Of a stretch of 64,000 nucleotides of DNA, positions 43,343 through 50,563 are shown piece by piece. This DNA is from an uncultured Paracoccaceae bacterium (GTDB lineage: Bacteria; Pseudomonadota; Alphaproteobacteria; Rhodobacterales; Rhodobacteraceae), in NCBI GenBank assembly GCA_947493255.1, contig CANLQK010000002.1, forward strand, positions 434,001 to 498,000. The letters are read 5' to 3'. Position 1 is the stretch's first letter, and every line of letters starts with the position of its first letter. The notes beneath the pieces were generated by a model that saw only the letters and a list, made by a program, of their open reading frames with translations, did not search any database and was not told the DNA's origin. Position numbers and translations under genes: made by a program.

Positions 43343-43975
43343 TTGAAAACCATTCTCTACGCTCGTGTTTCCACAAGGGACCAGACACTCGAACATCAAA
43401 TCACCCAAGCAGAGGCAGCAGGTTTCAAGGTCGATGAAGTGATCGCTGATCATGGGGTGTCTGGGGTGCAGCAGAGACTGCAAGATAGGTCAGAGGGTCG
43501 CAGGCTTTTTGACAAACTCCGCTCAGGTGATGTGCTCGTGCTGCGTTGGTTGGATAGACTAGGACGTAACTACGAAGATGTAACCGATGCGGTTCGTCAC
43601 TTCATCCGACAAGGGGTCATCATCCGAACCGTCATCAATGGCATGACCTTTGACGGTTCCACCACCGATCCAGTTCAACAAGCAGTACGGGATGCAATGA
43701 TCGCGTTTCTGGCAGCAACCGCACAGGCGCAGGCTGAAGCAACTAAAGTTGCTCAGCAAGCTGGCATTCAACTTGCTAAGGAAAAAGGGGATCGGTTCCG
43801 TGGACGCAAACCTTCATATGATCGCGCTACGTTTGAGTTGGCGCAGAGTCTTTTGGGTCTTGGCAATGGTCCTAGTGCCGTATCCAAGCAAACGGGACTA
43901 TCACGCCAGACATTGATCCGTATTCGGGATGAACCAGAGATTGCCGCCGCCGCAATGGAGAGATGGGGGCTTTAA
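43343..43975 (+). CDS. Tn3-type resolvase/invertase (serine recombinase)
   Basis: A 210-residue resolvase. TILYARVSTRDQTLEHQITQ near residue 3 has the catalytic Ser. LRSGDVLVLRWLDRLGRN near residue 60 is the Arg-containing active-site strand. The long helix E (AFLAATAQAQAEATKVAQQ) and the C-terminal HTH (GNGPSAVSKQTGLSRQTLI) complete the fold. The TTG start at 43343 is supported by GGAGGCGAT just before it. Multiple CGGACA sites precede it. No transposase belongs to it in the window. Confidence 0.88.
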   Translation: MKTILYARVSTRDQTLEHQITQAEAAGFKVDEVIADHGVSGVQQRLQDRSEGRRLFDKLRSGDVLVLRWLDRLGRNYEDVTDAVRHFIRQGVIIRTVINGMTFDGSTTDPVQQAVRDAMIAFLAATAQAQAEATKVAQQAGIQLAKEKGDRFRGRKPSYDRATFELAQSLLGLGNGPSAVSKQTGLSRQTLIRIRDEPEIAAAAMERWGL

Positions 43976-44038
43976 ATAGCCGTGAATTGTAAGGGCGGCA
44001 CCAAGAAAGGCAGTTGTGGAGACTTCTTCTGCGTCTGG

Positions 44039-44674
44039 TCAGATCGCTTTGTTTGTAAGCTTTGGATTGTAATTTTTACGACGCATTGGCAAAGACAGAT
44101 CATACTGATTAGTGCGACCTGCAGTTGCGGTTGCATCCACCAACCAACGCAAATTTTCTGGTTGGTTTTCAATGCGGGACCACGGCACAACTGACATCGA
44201 AACGTTCGGGTTCATAAGGTTATCTATAACTCGCTCTGGCATATCTGGATATCGTGACTGATAGTCAGACTTCTGCGACAAGCTCATCCATGATCCCCTG
44301 TAGTCAGGGTATATTACGGCCTTTTCGTCAGGAAGGCCGCAATGCCAACTTGTTGAAGGTGTTGATGGAAGATCAATTATCAATACACCTGATTTTTTGT
44401 TTACACGCCCGTCGATCATTGAGGATTTCAGTTCCCAATCAATGTGTTTGCGGAATCTAGTCTCGGTCCCACACAGCAAGATCGTTACTTCGGTGTCTCG
44501 CAGATAATCGTCCCTAATGATGCGACGAATGGATTCGCTGGGTAGATCATCATCGATGTCACCCACCTCGACAGAACCATCTTGGAAAGCGCCGTATATA
44601 CGACCGAGTCCAGCCAGATGTTCACGGTAGTACTGATCATTGTCATGATGATAGCTAACAAATACTTTCGTCAT
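44039..44674 (-). CDS. TIR-like (MTH538/ThsB-type) protein, distal gene of the five-gene operon
   Basis: A 211-residue soluble protein. It opens with TKVFVSYHHDNDQYYREHLA, the TIR-like strand and loop, followed by TEVTILLCGTETRFRKHIDW, and W80-E81 within KHIDWELKSSM at the place of the conserved W-x-x-E motif of ThsB-like TIRs. GVLIIDLPS and VIYPDYRGSW continue the fold, and a C-terminal helical part follows. Known ThsB proteins use NAD to make a signal molecule upon phage infection; that use here is an inference. GGAGAC precedes the ATG. It is transcribed as the last gene of the operon after a 70-base gap. Confidence 0.8.
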   Translation of the reverse strand: MTKVFVSYHHDNDQYYREHLAGLGRIYGAFQDGSVEVGDIDDDLPSESIRRIIRDDYLRDTEVTILLCGTETRFRKHIDWELKSSMIDGRVNKKSGVLIIDLPSTPSTSWHCGLPDEKAVIYPDYRGSWMSLSQKSDYQSRYPDMPERVIDNLMNPNVSMSVVPWSRIENQPENLRWLVDATATAGRTNQYDLSLPMRRKNYNPKLTNKAI

Positions 44675-44744
44675 TTTCGTCTCCTAAAGTCCAACCGCCA
44701 TCCAGCTATTCGCGACATCTTTCCGCCCCGAGTCAAATCGAGTG

Positions 44745-45425
44745 CTATTCATCGATTGCGATAATGCTCTCAGGGTCACCAGTTGCCAGTTGATACATCG
44801 CCCGTCGGTATTCGATCAGCTTTGCGTTGATCTCGAGAAGGTCTTTTACCAACTCGTCGTACTTCGGGAATTCCTGCTGAACGGACTGCGGGTCTCTAAC
44901 GGCATCATCGTTCAGCGTCGCTTCGTACCATCTTCGATAACGGGCTTGCCATTGGGTGAGGTGCGGTCGAAGTCCTTCATTCAACACCTGAACAGAAGCC
45001 CGCACAATCGCACGGGTTCCCTTGCTCTTGAGTTTGTGAGCGGGAACCTCTTTGATCAGGTCGCGGGTTACGCCGAAGAAGCTATACCAAGAGTCATAGA
45101 CCTCAGAGATCACATCGTGTTCGGGATCAATCGCCAGCCCAACCTTTCTTGTGCTTAGTTCCACCCAGATCGCATAGGCGATTTGTCGGTCGGTCCTGTT
45201 TGGTTTGAAACTGACATTGGTGTCACCAATGCCGATGCCTGCACTGTCGAGTTCAAAACTGCCCAAACCGATCCGACCACGAAAGCAAAGCCAAATCAGA
45301 AACGCCGCTGCAAGGAGCAACACCACAGGCGCAACCCATGCTCCAAGCTCGAGTGACATGCTTAAGTCCTCGGATATCGAGAAAGAGAAGAGCGGTTCAT
45401 TTGATTGAGAGGTTGGGTCAGTCAT
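44745..45425 (-). CDS. Single-pass membrane protein of the five-gene operon
   Basis: A 226-residue protein with one strongly hydrophobic segment (LGAWVAPVVLLLAAAFLIWL, near residue 27) and a mostly soluble, cytoplasmic C-terminal domain. That domain contains SFELDSAGIGIGDTNVSFKP and YAIWVELSTRKVGLAIDPEH, then helices (YDSWYSFFGVTRDLIKEV), and ends in ELVKDLLEINAKLIEYRRAM. I believe I have seen close relatives in other bacteria next to TIR genes but cannot name a family. It could be an effector that acts on the membrane. Its start overlaps the MazG-like stop as ATGA. Confidence 0.75.
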   Translation of the reverse strand: MTDPTSQSNEPLFSFSISEDLSMSLELGAWVAPVVLLLAAAFLIWLCFRGRIGLGSFELDSAGIGIGDTNVSFKPNRTDRQIAYAIWVELSTRKVGLAIDPEHDVISEVYDSWYSFFGVTRDLIKEVPAHKLKSKGTRAIVRASVQVLNEGLRPHLTQWQARYRRWYEATLNDDAVRDPQSVQQEFPKYDELVKDLLEINAKLIEYRRAMYQLATGDPESIIAIDE

Positions 45426-46552
45426 GTGTCGAGCTTCTTGAATTGCAGAGTTCGCGTGTCACGATCACCTATTATTAGACCTCCCTTGTTTCTGCGAACC
45501 TGACGAAACACCCCGTATCCGTCAAGGATACACTTCTCCCAAAGATTCATAGGGCATTGAGCAACCTCGTAACCCCGCACAAAGTCTTGGATATGTTTCA
45601 ACAGGTCCAAGGACACGCTAGTGTGGCCTTCGAAATAGTCGAGTTCCTTTGCTTTTGAGAACAACCAGGCGGCCAATCCCTCCTCAACGACAACACCACG
45701 GCCACCGTCTTGGCTCTCATCGATAAGTTGGTCACTCTTGCGTTTGCGCTTTAGCAACCCACGCATCGTGGGCGACCAATGCAGAATCGCAGCATGCGCA
45801 AAGTGGATCACGTCGTGGTAGCGAAAACCGTCACCTTCAGCGATATTGTCTGTCAGTGGGTCACCTATGAAGACACCGTTCCAACGCAGGTAAACCTTCC
45901 CGTTGTCACGTTCCCGCATCTCAATGGCGAATTGTCGAGGAAGCTGCTCATATTCAACGAAACCAGTATCAAAGTCAGGTTGTGATGACAAATCAAGCTT
46001 GCCAAAGCGCGATCTCGTCTTCTTGGCATTCGCAGTCAACACTTCGGAAAAACTGACGTTGCATTCACCCAGCACAGTCAGAAAATTTCGAACAAACGAC
46101 TTCATGACATCCAGTCGCTCATCATGGTTCATCGATTGGACCCGCAGCATGTCCGCACTGGTGCGTCCGATGTTGACCAATGCCTGATCACAAACCTCTT
46201 GTTTGGGGCCTATCTTGTTGGAGATGGTCACTGGGCAGAGCGGATCGTCAGACGCAATCACCGACTGGGTTTCATTGGGGGCTGACGTATTGAGTTCTAA
46301 CAGCAACTGAGCCACTGAAATATCGAACCGTCGAGCTAAAGCAGTGAAATACCAAAACGCATCGCCAAGTTCGTCGATGACATTTGCGCGGAAGCCGATG
46401 TATGCCTTCTTCTCCCGCTTCAACTTTTTGACTGCTGACATCACGCCACCCACTTCGCCGAAGAGACCAAGCAATATGGGTTGGGTCTCTCCCTCTTCGA
46501 AACGATCAGTTGCCTGCACTTCATCGCAATATGCGTTGATATCATAAGTCAT
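45422..46552 (-). CDS. MazG-like two-domain protein of the five-gene operon
   Basis: A 376-residue protein. Residues 20-100 are MazG-like (all-alpha NTP pyrophosphatase): GLFGEVGGVMSAVKK, then VIDELGDAFWYFTALARRFD. The second metal motif E61-x-x-D64 is complete, but in the first (E-x-x-E) only E33 remains. Residues about 215-360 are a second helical domain with YHDVIHFAHAAILHWSPTMR and a DGGRGVVVEEGLAAW segment, whose His, Asp and Glu residues would suit a metal or nucleotide site. The ATG at 46552 follows GGGGAGGCACAC and overlaps the Nmad2 stop. It could trim or destroy a nucleotide signal. Confidence 0.82.
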   Translation of the reverse strand: MTYDINAYCDEVQATDRFEEGETQPILLGLFGEVGGVMSAVKKLKREKKAYIGFRANVIDELGDAFWYFTALARRFDISVAQLLLELNTSAPNETQSVIASDDPLCPVTISNKIGPKQEVCDQALVNIGRTSADMLRVQSMNHDERLDVMKSFVRNFLTVLGECNVSFSEVLTANAKKTRSRFGKLDLSSQPDFDTGFVEYEQLPRQFAIEMRERDNGKVYLRWNGVFIGDPLTDNIAEGDGFRYHDVIHFAHAAILHWSPTMRGLLKRKRKSDQLIDESQDGGRGVVVEEGLAAWLFSKAKELDYFEGHTSVSLDLLKHIQDFVRGYEVAQCPMNLWEKCILDGYGVFRQVRRNKGGLIIGDRDTRTLQFKKLDT

Positions 46553-47175
46553 GTGTGCCTCCCCTCGATGGCATTGCCCCATGCCTCAGGAAGCCCTCTT
46601 AACCCCCAGTCGAACGACTCTAACAGCCAGTCTTTGATGGCCTGCTGCATCTCTGGGGAATAGCTTTTATATGTCCGAACGTCGCGAGGGAACGGTTCTC
46701 CAAGTCGACCGAATATGTGCTGTGGCGGAGTGACCGCGTCCGCACCAAAGTAGACGTATTGCCGTGCCAGCAACACGCGGTCGGCTTGGGTGTCTTGGCG
46801 AAGGTTGTCGGTATTAACTGAACCATCTCTCATACTGTGATGGGAGTTTGCTTGTCGAAACCCATCGGCACTCCCGTCACGCTGATAGATGTTATCGCCA
46901 AAGAACCCCTTATGAACCCCCTCAAGAACGGGTTTCTTCATCTGAAATCTGGGATCATTCCAATATTGATCGAACGTCATGATTTCATCGACAATCATCG
47001 CATAGACGACTTTGCCCCATAGCCCATTGGCTTTCGAACCTGCCCCAATTACCCAGTCACCGATATCGGCATGACCTCGTATCAACGGCTTGCAACACGC
47101 GAGAGTGCAGACTCCATGGAAAGGATTAGGGGCAAAACCGTAGTCACGAGCAACCTTGTAAGACCAGACAGTCAT
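46549..47175 (-). CDS. Nmad2-type (nucleotide modification associated) domain protein
   Basis: A 208-residue protein that matches the Nmad2 domain as I remember it: SYKVARDYGFAPNPFHGVCT near residue 5, LACCKPLIRGHADIGDWVIG, GKVVYAMIVDEIMTFDQYWN, then KKPVLEGVHKGFFGDNIYQR and ADSHHS-like HHSMRDGSVN. This domain is thought to take part in handling modified bases, by analogy with phage and bacterial modification clusters. It is rarely studied. The ATG at 47175 overlaps the TIR stop (ATGA). There is no DNA-modification enzyme nearby. Confidence 0.8.
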   Translation of the reverse strand: MTVWSYKVARDYGFAPNPFHGVCTLACCKPLIRGHADIGDWVIGAGSKANGLWGKVVYAMIVDEIMTFDQYWNDPRFQMKKPVLEGVHKGFFGDNIYQRDGSADGFRQANSHHSMRDGSVNTDNLRQDTQADRVLLARQYVYFGADAVTPPQHIFGRLGEPFPRDVRTYKSYSPEMQQAIKDWLLESFDWGLRGLPEAWGNAIEGRHT

Positions 47176-47645
47176 TGGCACTTTACCCTTTTGAACAAGA
47201 TGGGGTCGGAAACCGTCCCGTCCTGTTTTTCTCGACCGTTGAAGTCACCTGTCAGTGCATCAACAACGCGCCCACCGTCCCAGCCGACCATGGCGTCCGC
47301 TAACTGCTTCAACTTGGCAGGAGGTTCACATCCAGCATGTCCATGCGCCCACACCCCAACAATACGTTTACCCAAGCTGGCAGCCCGCAAAATTTCCTTA
47401 TCAACCCATCCACTATTTTTAGTCTGTGGCGTGATGTAGACGACCATGACGCTGCACCACTTGATGCGAGGGCCAATAATCTTGTTGAGAATGTAGTCGG
47501 CATTCTTAGCCTTGTTCGGCTTTTCTTTGTTAATGGATCCGTCTCGAACAGTGAGACCATGGTTGCGCGTCAATGTCTTCAGCTTTGCCAAGCCCGCATC
47601 ATCCTCATGAATGTGGCTGATAAAAATATTTTTGCTACCCTTCAT
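47172..47645 (-). CDS. TIR-like (MTH538/ThsB-type) protein, first gene of the five-gene operon
   Basis: A 157-residue protein with a TIR-like start, KNIFISHIHEDDAGLAKLKT, then IGPRIKWCSVMVVYITPQT and SGWVDKEILRAASLGKRIVG with W80 and E84 (W-V-D-K-E), the motif of ThsB-like TIRs. VVGWDGGRVVDALTG-like ends (MVGWDGGRVVDALTGDFNGR) complete it. It differs strongly from the TIR-like gene at the other end of the operon. The ATG at 47645 is chosen because GAAGGA lies 6 bases before it; ATG 47651 is also in frame. It probably cleaves or cyclises NAD or senses infection. Confidence 0.8.
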   Translation of the reverse strand: MKGSKNIFISHIHEDDAGLAKLKTLTRNHGLTVRDGSINKEKPNKAKNADYILNKIIGPRIKWCSVMVVYITPQTKNSGWVDKEILRAASLGKRIVGVWAHGHAGCEPPAKLKQLADAMVGWDGGRVVDALTGDFNGREKQDGTVSDPILFKRVKCQ

Positions 47646-47755
47646 AGTCATTCCTTCTCAATCACCAAGGTTTCGACGTCATTACAAAGCCAGCTTCTTT
47701 GGCGCATGTATCGCCGCAACCAGGTGGTGCGAGAGTGGGCAACTAAGAAGTATCG

Positions 47756-47821
47756 CTACTCTGAACAGCATCCGACTCATCTAATCGTTTGTCAAGAACG
47801 AAAAATACGTCTACTCTGAAC
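47756..47821. promoter_or_regulatory. Overlapping divergent promoters with direct repeats
   Basis: CTACTCTGAAC occurs at 47756-47766 and again at 47811-47821. A -35-like TTGTCA (47789-47794) points to the XRE gene with TACTCT 17 bases on, and TTGACA on the minus strand (47795-47790) points to the TIR operon with GATGCT 17 bases on. The two -35 boxes overlap. Each repeat lies at one promoter's -10 region or start, so one regulator (the XRE protein) might control both. The promoters are weak matches. Confidence 0.4.
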
Positions 47822-47844
47822 TTTAGGAAAACGGGAGATTCTTC

Positions 47845-48168
47845 ATGACGACGCCCATGGGTGAGCGCATACGCGAACGGCGTAAGGCGAGGCAGTTAAC
47901 CCTCGACCAACTGGCTGACAAAGCAGAATGCAGCAAGAGTTACATCTGGGAGTTGGAGAATAAAACGCCACCTAGACCATCGGCCGACAAACTCGCTGCA
48001 ATCGCATCAGTGCTAGGAACTACAGTAGATGTATTGATAGGCACCCCCATCAACTCAACAGATGATTTGGCACCAGAGGATAAAGTTTTCTTTAGGAAGT
48101 TTAGCGGCTTAGATGCGGACAAACAGCAAACGATGCGGCGGATGCTAGACCTCTGGGATGATGAATGA
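47845..48168 (+). CDS. XRE family regulator
   Basis: A 107-residue HTH regulator: GERIRERRKARQLTLDQLAD, KAECSKSYIWELENKTPPRP, then LAAIASVLGTTVDVLIG, with a helical C terminus. Such proteins paired with an ImmA/IrrE protease are typical switches of integrating elements, cut when DNA damage or infection is sensed. GGGAGATTC precedes the ATG. It overlaps the protease gene (ATGA) and is divergent from the TIR operon, which it may repress. Confidence 0.88.
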   Translation: MTTPMGERIRERRKARQLTLDQLADKAECSKSYIWELENKTPPRPSADKLAAIASVLGTTVDVLIGTPINSTDDLAPEDKVFFRKFSGLDADKQQTMRRMLDLWDDE

Positions 48169-49049
48169 ACAAGCATAAGACCCCAGACCGCTGGGCCAAT
48201 GATCTGACATTGATGATGACGCAGGTACTGGGGCAAGATCGGTTCCCTGTGGATGTGGCAAAGTTAGCGACTGAGTACTCGCAGCAGGTCTTTCCTTCTG
48301 ACCCGATAACGAAGGTTGTTAGTCGCCCCTTCGATGGATTTGAGGGGGCGCTCATCCCTCGTGGGGGCGGTTCGAAAGAATGGGGGATTGGTTATTCATC
48401 TAGAATCAAGTCCACTGGTCGGGCCAATTTCACGCTGGCCCATGAGTTCGGGCACTACCTACTTCATCGTGAGAAGTACCCTGACGGGTTGCAGTGTACC
48501 CTGGAGCAGATGGGGCAATGGGATAGCGAATATAATCTTGTCGAGGCTGAGGCCAACAAGTTCGCGGCGGGCCTACTGATGCCTCTTGATGACTTTCGGG
48601 CCAATATCCCACCCAAGTCTAAGGCCGACTTTCAGCAGCTTGGCGAGTGTGCGGAACGGTATCAAGTGTCGCTAATGGCGGCTACACTTCGATGGCTGTC
48701 ATACACGCAGCAAAGGGCCATGTTGGTAGTATCTCGTGAGGGGTTTATTCTTTGGGCGAGATCAAGTGAACCAGCACTCAAGTCAGGTGCATACATAAAG
48801 GTATCGGGCCTCGCTCCAAAATCAGTTCCAATTGCATCGCCTATAGTCGTCCGTTCTGGGTGTGTGGGTCTAGCCGAGCAGGTTCAGCATGACAAAGGCG
48901 TCTGGCTCGGAGAAGCAGCAACCGAACATTCCTTGATATCGGAACGCCATGATATTGGGCTTTCATTACTGATCCTTGCAAGCAGCGGACCCTCTATTGG
49001 AGTGCTTGAAGAAACTGAACCCGATGTCGTGGATCGCCTGCGCTTCTGA
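48165..49049 (+). CDS. ImmA/IrrE family metallopeptidase
   Basis: A 294-residue protein with the zinc motif HEFGHYLLH (FTLAHEFGHYLLHREK, near residue 92) and a downstream Glu in NLVEAEANKFAAGLLMP, the third zinc ligand. The C-terminal third is a separate sensor-like part. In ICEBs1 and Deinococcus relatives cleave an XRE repressor on a signal. Here the repressor gene is directly upstream and overlaps by four bases. It probably de-represses the TIR operon, the integrase or both. Confidence 0.88.
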   Translation: MNKHKTPDRWANDLTLMMTQVLGQDRFPVDVAKLATEYSQQVFPSDPITKVVSRPFDGFEGALIPRGGGSKEWGIGYSSRIKSTGRANFTLAHEFGHYLLHREKYPDGLQCTLEQMGQWDSEYNLVEAEANKFAAGLLMPLDDFRANIPPKSKADFQQLGECAERYQVSLMAATLRWLSYTQQRAMLVVSREGFILWARSSEPALKSGAYIKVSGLAPKSVPIASPIVVRSGCVGLAEQVQHDKGVWLGEAATEHSLISERHDIGLSLLILASSGPSIGVLEETEPDVVDRLRF

Positions 49050-49076
49050 TATCGTCGCTCTTTGGCTCGCATCAAG

Positions 49077-50420
49077 CTACCTCTTGACGAGGTTCAAGAA
49101 ACCAAGGTCGATCCTTTCAACCGCAATCGCTCTTGGGATCAGCAGCGGGCCAAAGCCATACTTTCCCGATGTATCTCTCGCCGAATGCCCTGTGATCTTA
49201 TCGTTTACCCGCTTCTCAACCATATTGTCTTTCATTGAACGCTCGATATCCGCCAGAGTGATTTCACCAGACTCGAGTTGGTGGACCATCTTAACGGTGA
49301 CACCTGCATTTTCAAGCATCTGCTTGAATGTGCCTCGTAAAGAGTGAACGACTTTACGTTCATGCTGTGTCACATTGCGAACATAAGGCATCAGTTGCTT
49401 GCTTGCGGCATTCTGAGCTTTGCCATCTGCATCCAGCTTGTAGTCGAAAATCCGTCCCGTTCCGCCCGAAAGTAAACACTCTGCTTTGGAGTGGATCGGT
49501 ACCACACGATGCGATCCGTCCGTTTTGACTTTGGTCTCATCTGGCCGCAGATCAATATACATCAGCCCAGCGAAGTCTGTTTTCACCTGCTCCCAAGTCA
49601 GAAGGGCAATCTCGTCCAGTCGGGCACCCGTGATGGCCAGAAGCGTCAAACACAGTCGATCTTGAGGCTCCATGTCTTGAGCAAACAGATCGTTTAATTC
49701 ATCTGGATCAAATGGCAGGTACGGTAGGGATTCCTGGCCGAAGTCTGCAAGCTTCAGGTTGGCCAATGGGTTGTCCTCAATATGACCTTCCCGTTCGCAC
49801 CAGTTCAGAAACGCTACGACTTTGGTGTTCAACGAACGAATGGTTTTGTTGGCTCGGCCCTGCTTATGGCTCCACTTTGCATATTGGTAGCCATGGACTT
49901 TGGTGATGTCCTTTACATGCAGGTCGCCGACGACTTTGACGAACTCGTTCAGCTTATTGCGTCGCGAGGTGCGTTCCTTGTGGTTGCTCTTGTTTCTTTC
50001 TTCCATGTCCTCGATCCACTTTGGCAAAAGCCTTGTGATCTTGAGGGCAGGGTCCTTATCTAGGCCGTGCTTCTGGATGAGCAGTGGGTTGGTAGTGAAG
50101 ACCTTTGAGAAGTCGCCAATCGTTGACGTGTACGCGGCCTCTTCAGTGTCGGCGACGTACTGGCCATGCAAACCAGTAAGCTTCCGATCAAATTCTGCAT
50201 AGATTTCGTTGGCCAAAGCAACGAGCTTGGTTTTGGCGATCTTTTCGTCCGTTGTACCTGTCGAACGCATCATCTGCTTCTGAGAACCTTTCCTCAGGGC
50301 GTCAGGCATCGTCACGCAAACGTAGTATTTGCCGCCTTTTGCTGAAAGCGGCACGAGGGTCGGGGGGTGATAATCGGGTCGATTTACCAGCCCGATATAG
50401 TCCAAGTTACAGTCCATCAT
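49077..50420 (-). CDS. Tyrosine-type site-specific integrase
   Basis: A 447-residue phage-type integrase. An N-terminal core-binding domain spans about residues 110-215. The catalytic domain has Arg in ITGARLDEIALLTWEQVK, His-x-x-Arg in VVHSLRGTFKQML, a His/Trp-site GHSARDTSGKYGFG and the nucleophile Tyr in the last of these. It stands 73 bases from the 3' end of tRNA-Cys, where its attachment site is found. It would integrate and excise the island of 27909-50506. The start is ATG 50420 or the next codon. Confidence 0.9.
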   Translation of the reverse strand: MMDCNLDYIGLVNRPDYHPPTLVPLSAKGGKYYVCVTMPDALRKGSQKQMMRSTGTTDEKIAKTKLVALANEIYAEFDRKLTGLHGQYVADTEEAAYTSTIGDFSKVFTTNPLLIQKHGLDKDPALKITRLLPKWIEDMEERNKSNHKERTSRRNKLNEFVKVVGDLHVKDITKVHGYQYAKWSHKQGRANKTIRSLNTKVVAFLNWCEREGHIEDNPLANLKLADFGQESLPYLPFDPDELNDLFAQDMEPQDRLCLTLLAITGARLDEIALLTWEQVKTDFAGLMYIDLRPDETKVKTDGSHRVVPIHSKAECLLSGGTGRIFDYKLDADGKAQNAASKQLMPYVRNVTQHERKVVHSLRGTFKQMLENAGVTVKMVHQLESGEITLADIERSMKDNMVEKRVNDKITGHSARDTSGKYGFGPLLIPRAIAVERIDLGFLNLVKR

Positions 50421-50489
50421 ACGGTCTAATGTAGGTGGAACTTATTGAATTTCAATGCTTTCAGGGGGTTAAGTCCAAAATGGACTATA

Positions 50490-50506
50490 TGGAGGCGAGT
50501 ACCGGA
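50490..50506. repeat. Right attachment site (attR) in tRNA-Cys
   Basis: TGGAGGCGAGTACCGGA, identical to 27909-27925. Read on the minus strand this is the acceptor stem, discriminator base and encoded CCA of tRNA-Cys, so integration left the tRNA whole on this side. Confidence 0.88.
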
Positions 50507-50563
50507 ATCGAACCGGTGTACACGGATTTGCAATCCGCTGCGTCACCACTCCGCCAACTCGCC
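50493..50563 (-). tRNA. tRNA-Cys (anticodon GCA)
   Basis: The minus strand folds as a 71-nt cloverleaf starting GGCGAGT and ending ACTCGCC with discriminator T, followed by an encoded CCA at 50490-50492. The anticodon loop ATTGCAA gives anticodon GCA and the T-loop is GGTTCGATTCC. It is intact and serves as integration site of the island. Confidence 0.95.

Larger units (their letters stand above)
27909..50506. mobile_element. Genomic island integrated in tRNA-Cys (about 22.6 kb)
   Basis: The island is bounded by a perfect 17-bp direct repeat, TGGAGGCGAGTACCGGA, at 27909-27925 and 50490-50506. The right copy is the 3' end of the tRNA-Cys gene including its encoded CCA. A tyrosine integrase (49077-50420) lies just inside that end. 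This is the standard layout of an integrase-tRNA island. The cargo is metal resistance (28248-37581), regulators and exported proteins (37805-40958), recombinases, and a TIR-based operon with an XRE/ImmA pair (44039-49049). No conjugation or replication genes are seen, so it is a non-conjugative island or needs a helper. Mixed cargo and two serine recombinases suggest a mosaic. Confidence 0.88.

Noticed and set aside
44039-47645. Assignment as a classical Thoeris system
   Set aside because: No SIR2/SLOG ThsA or Macro-type effector is in or near the operon; only TIR-like proteins agree.
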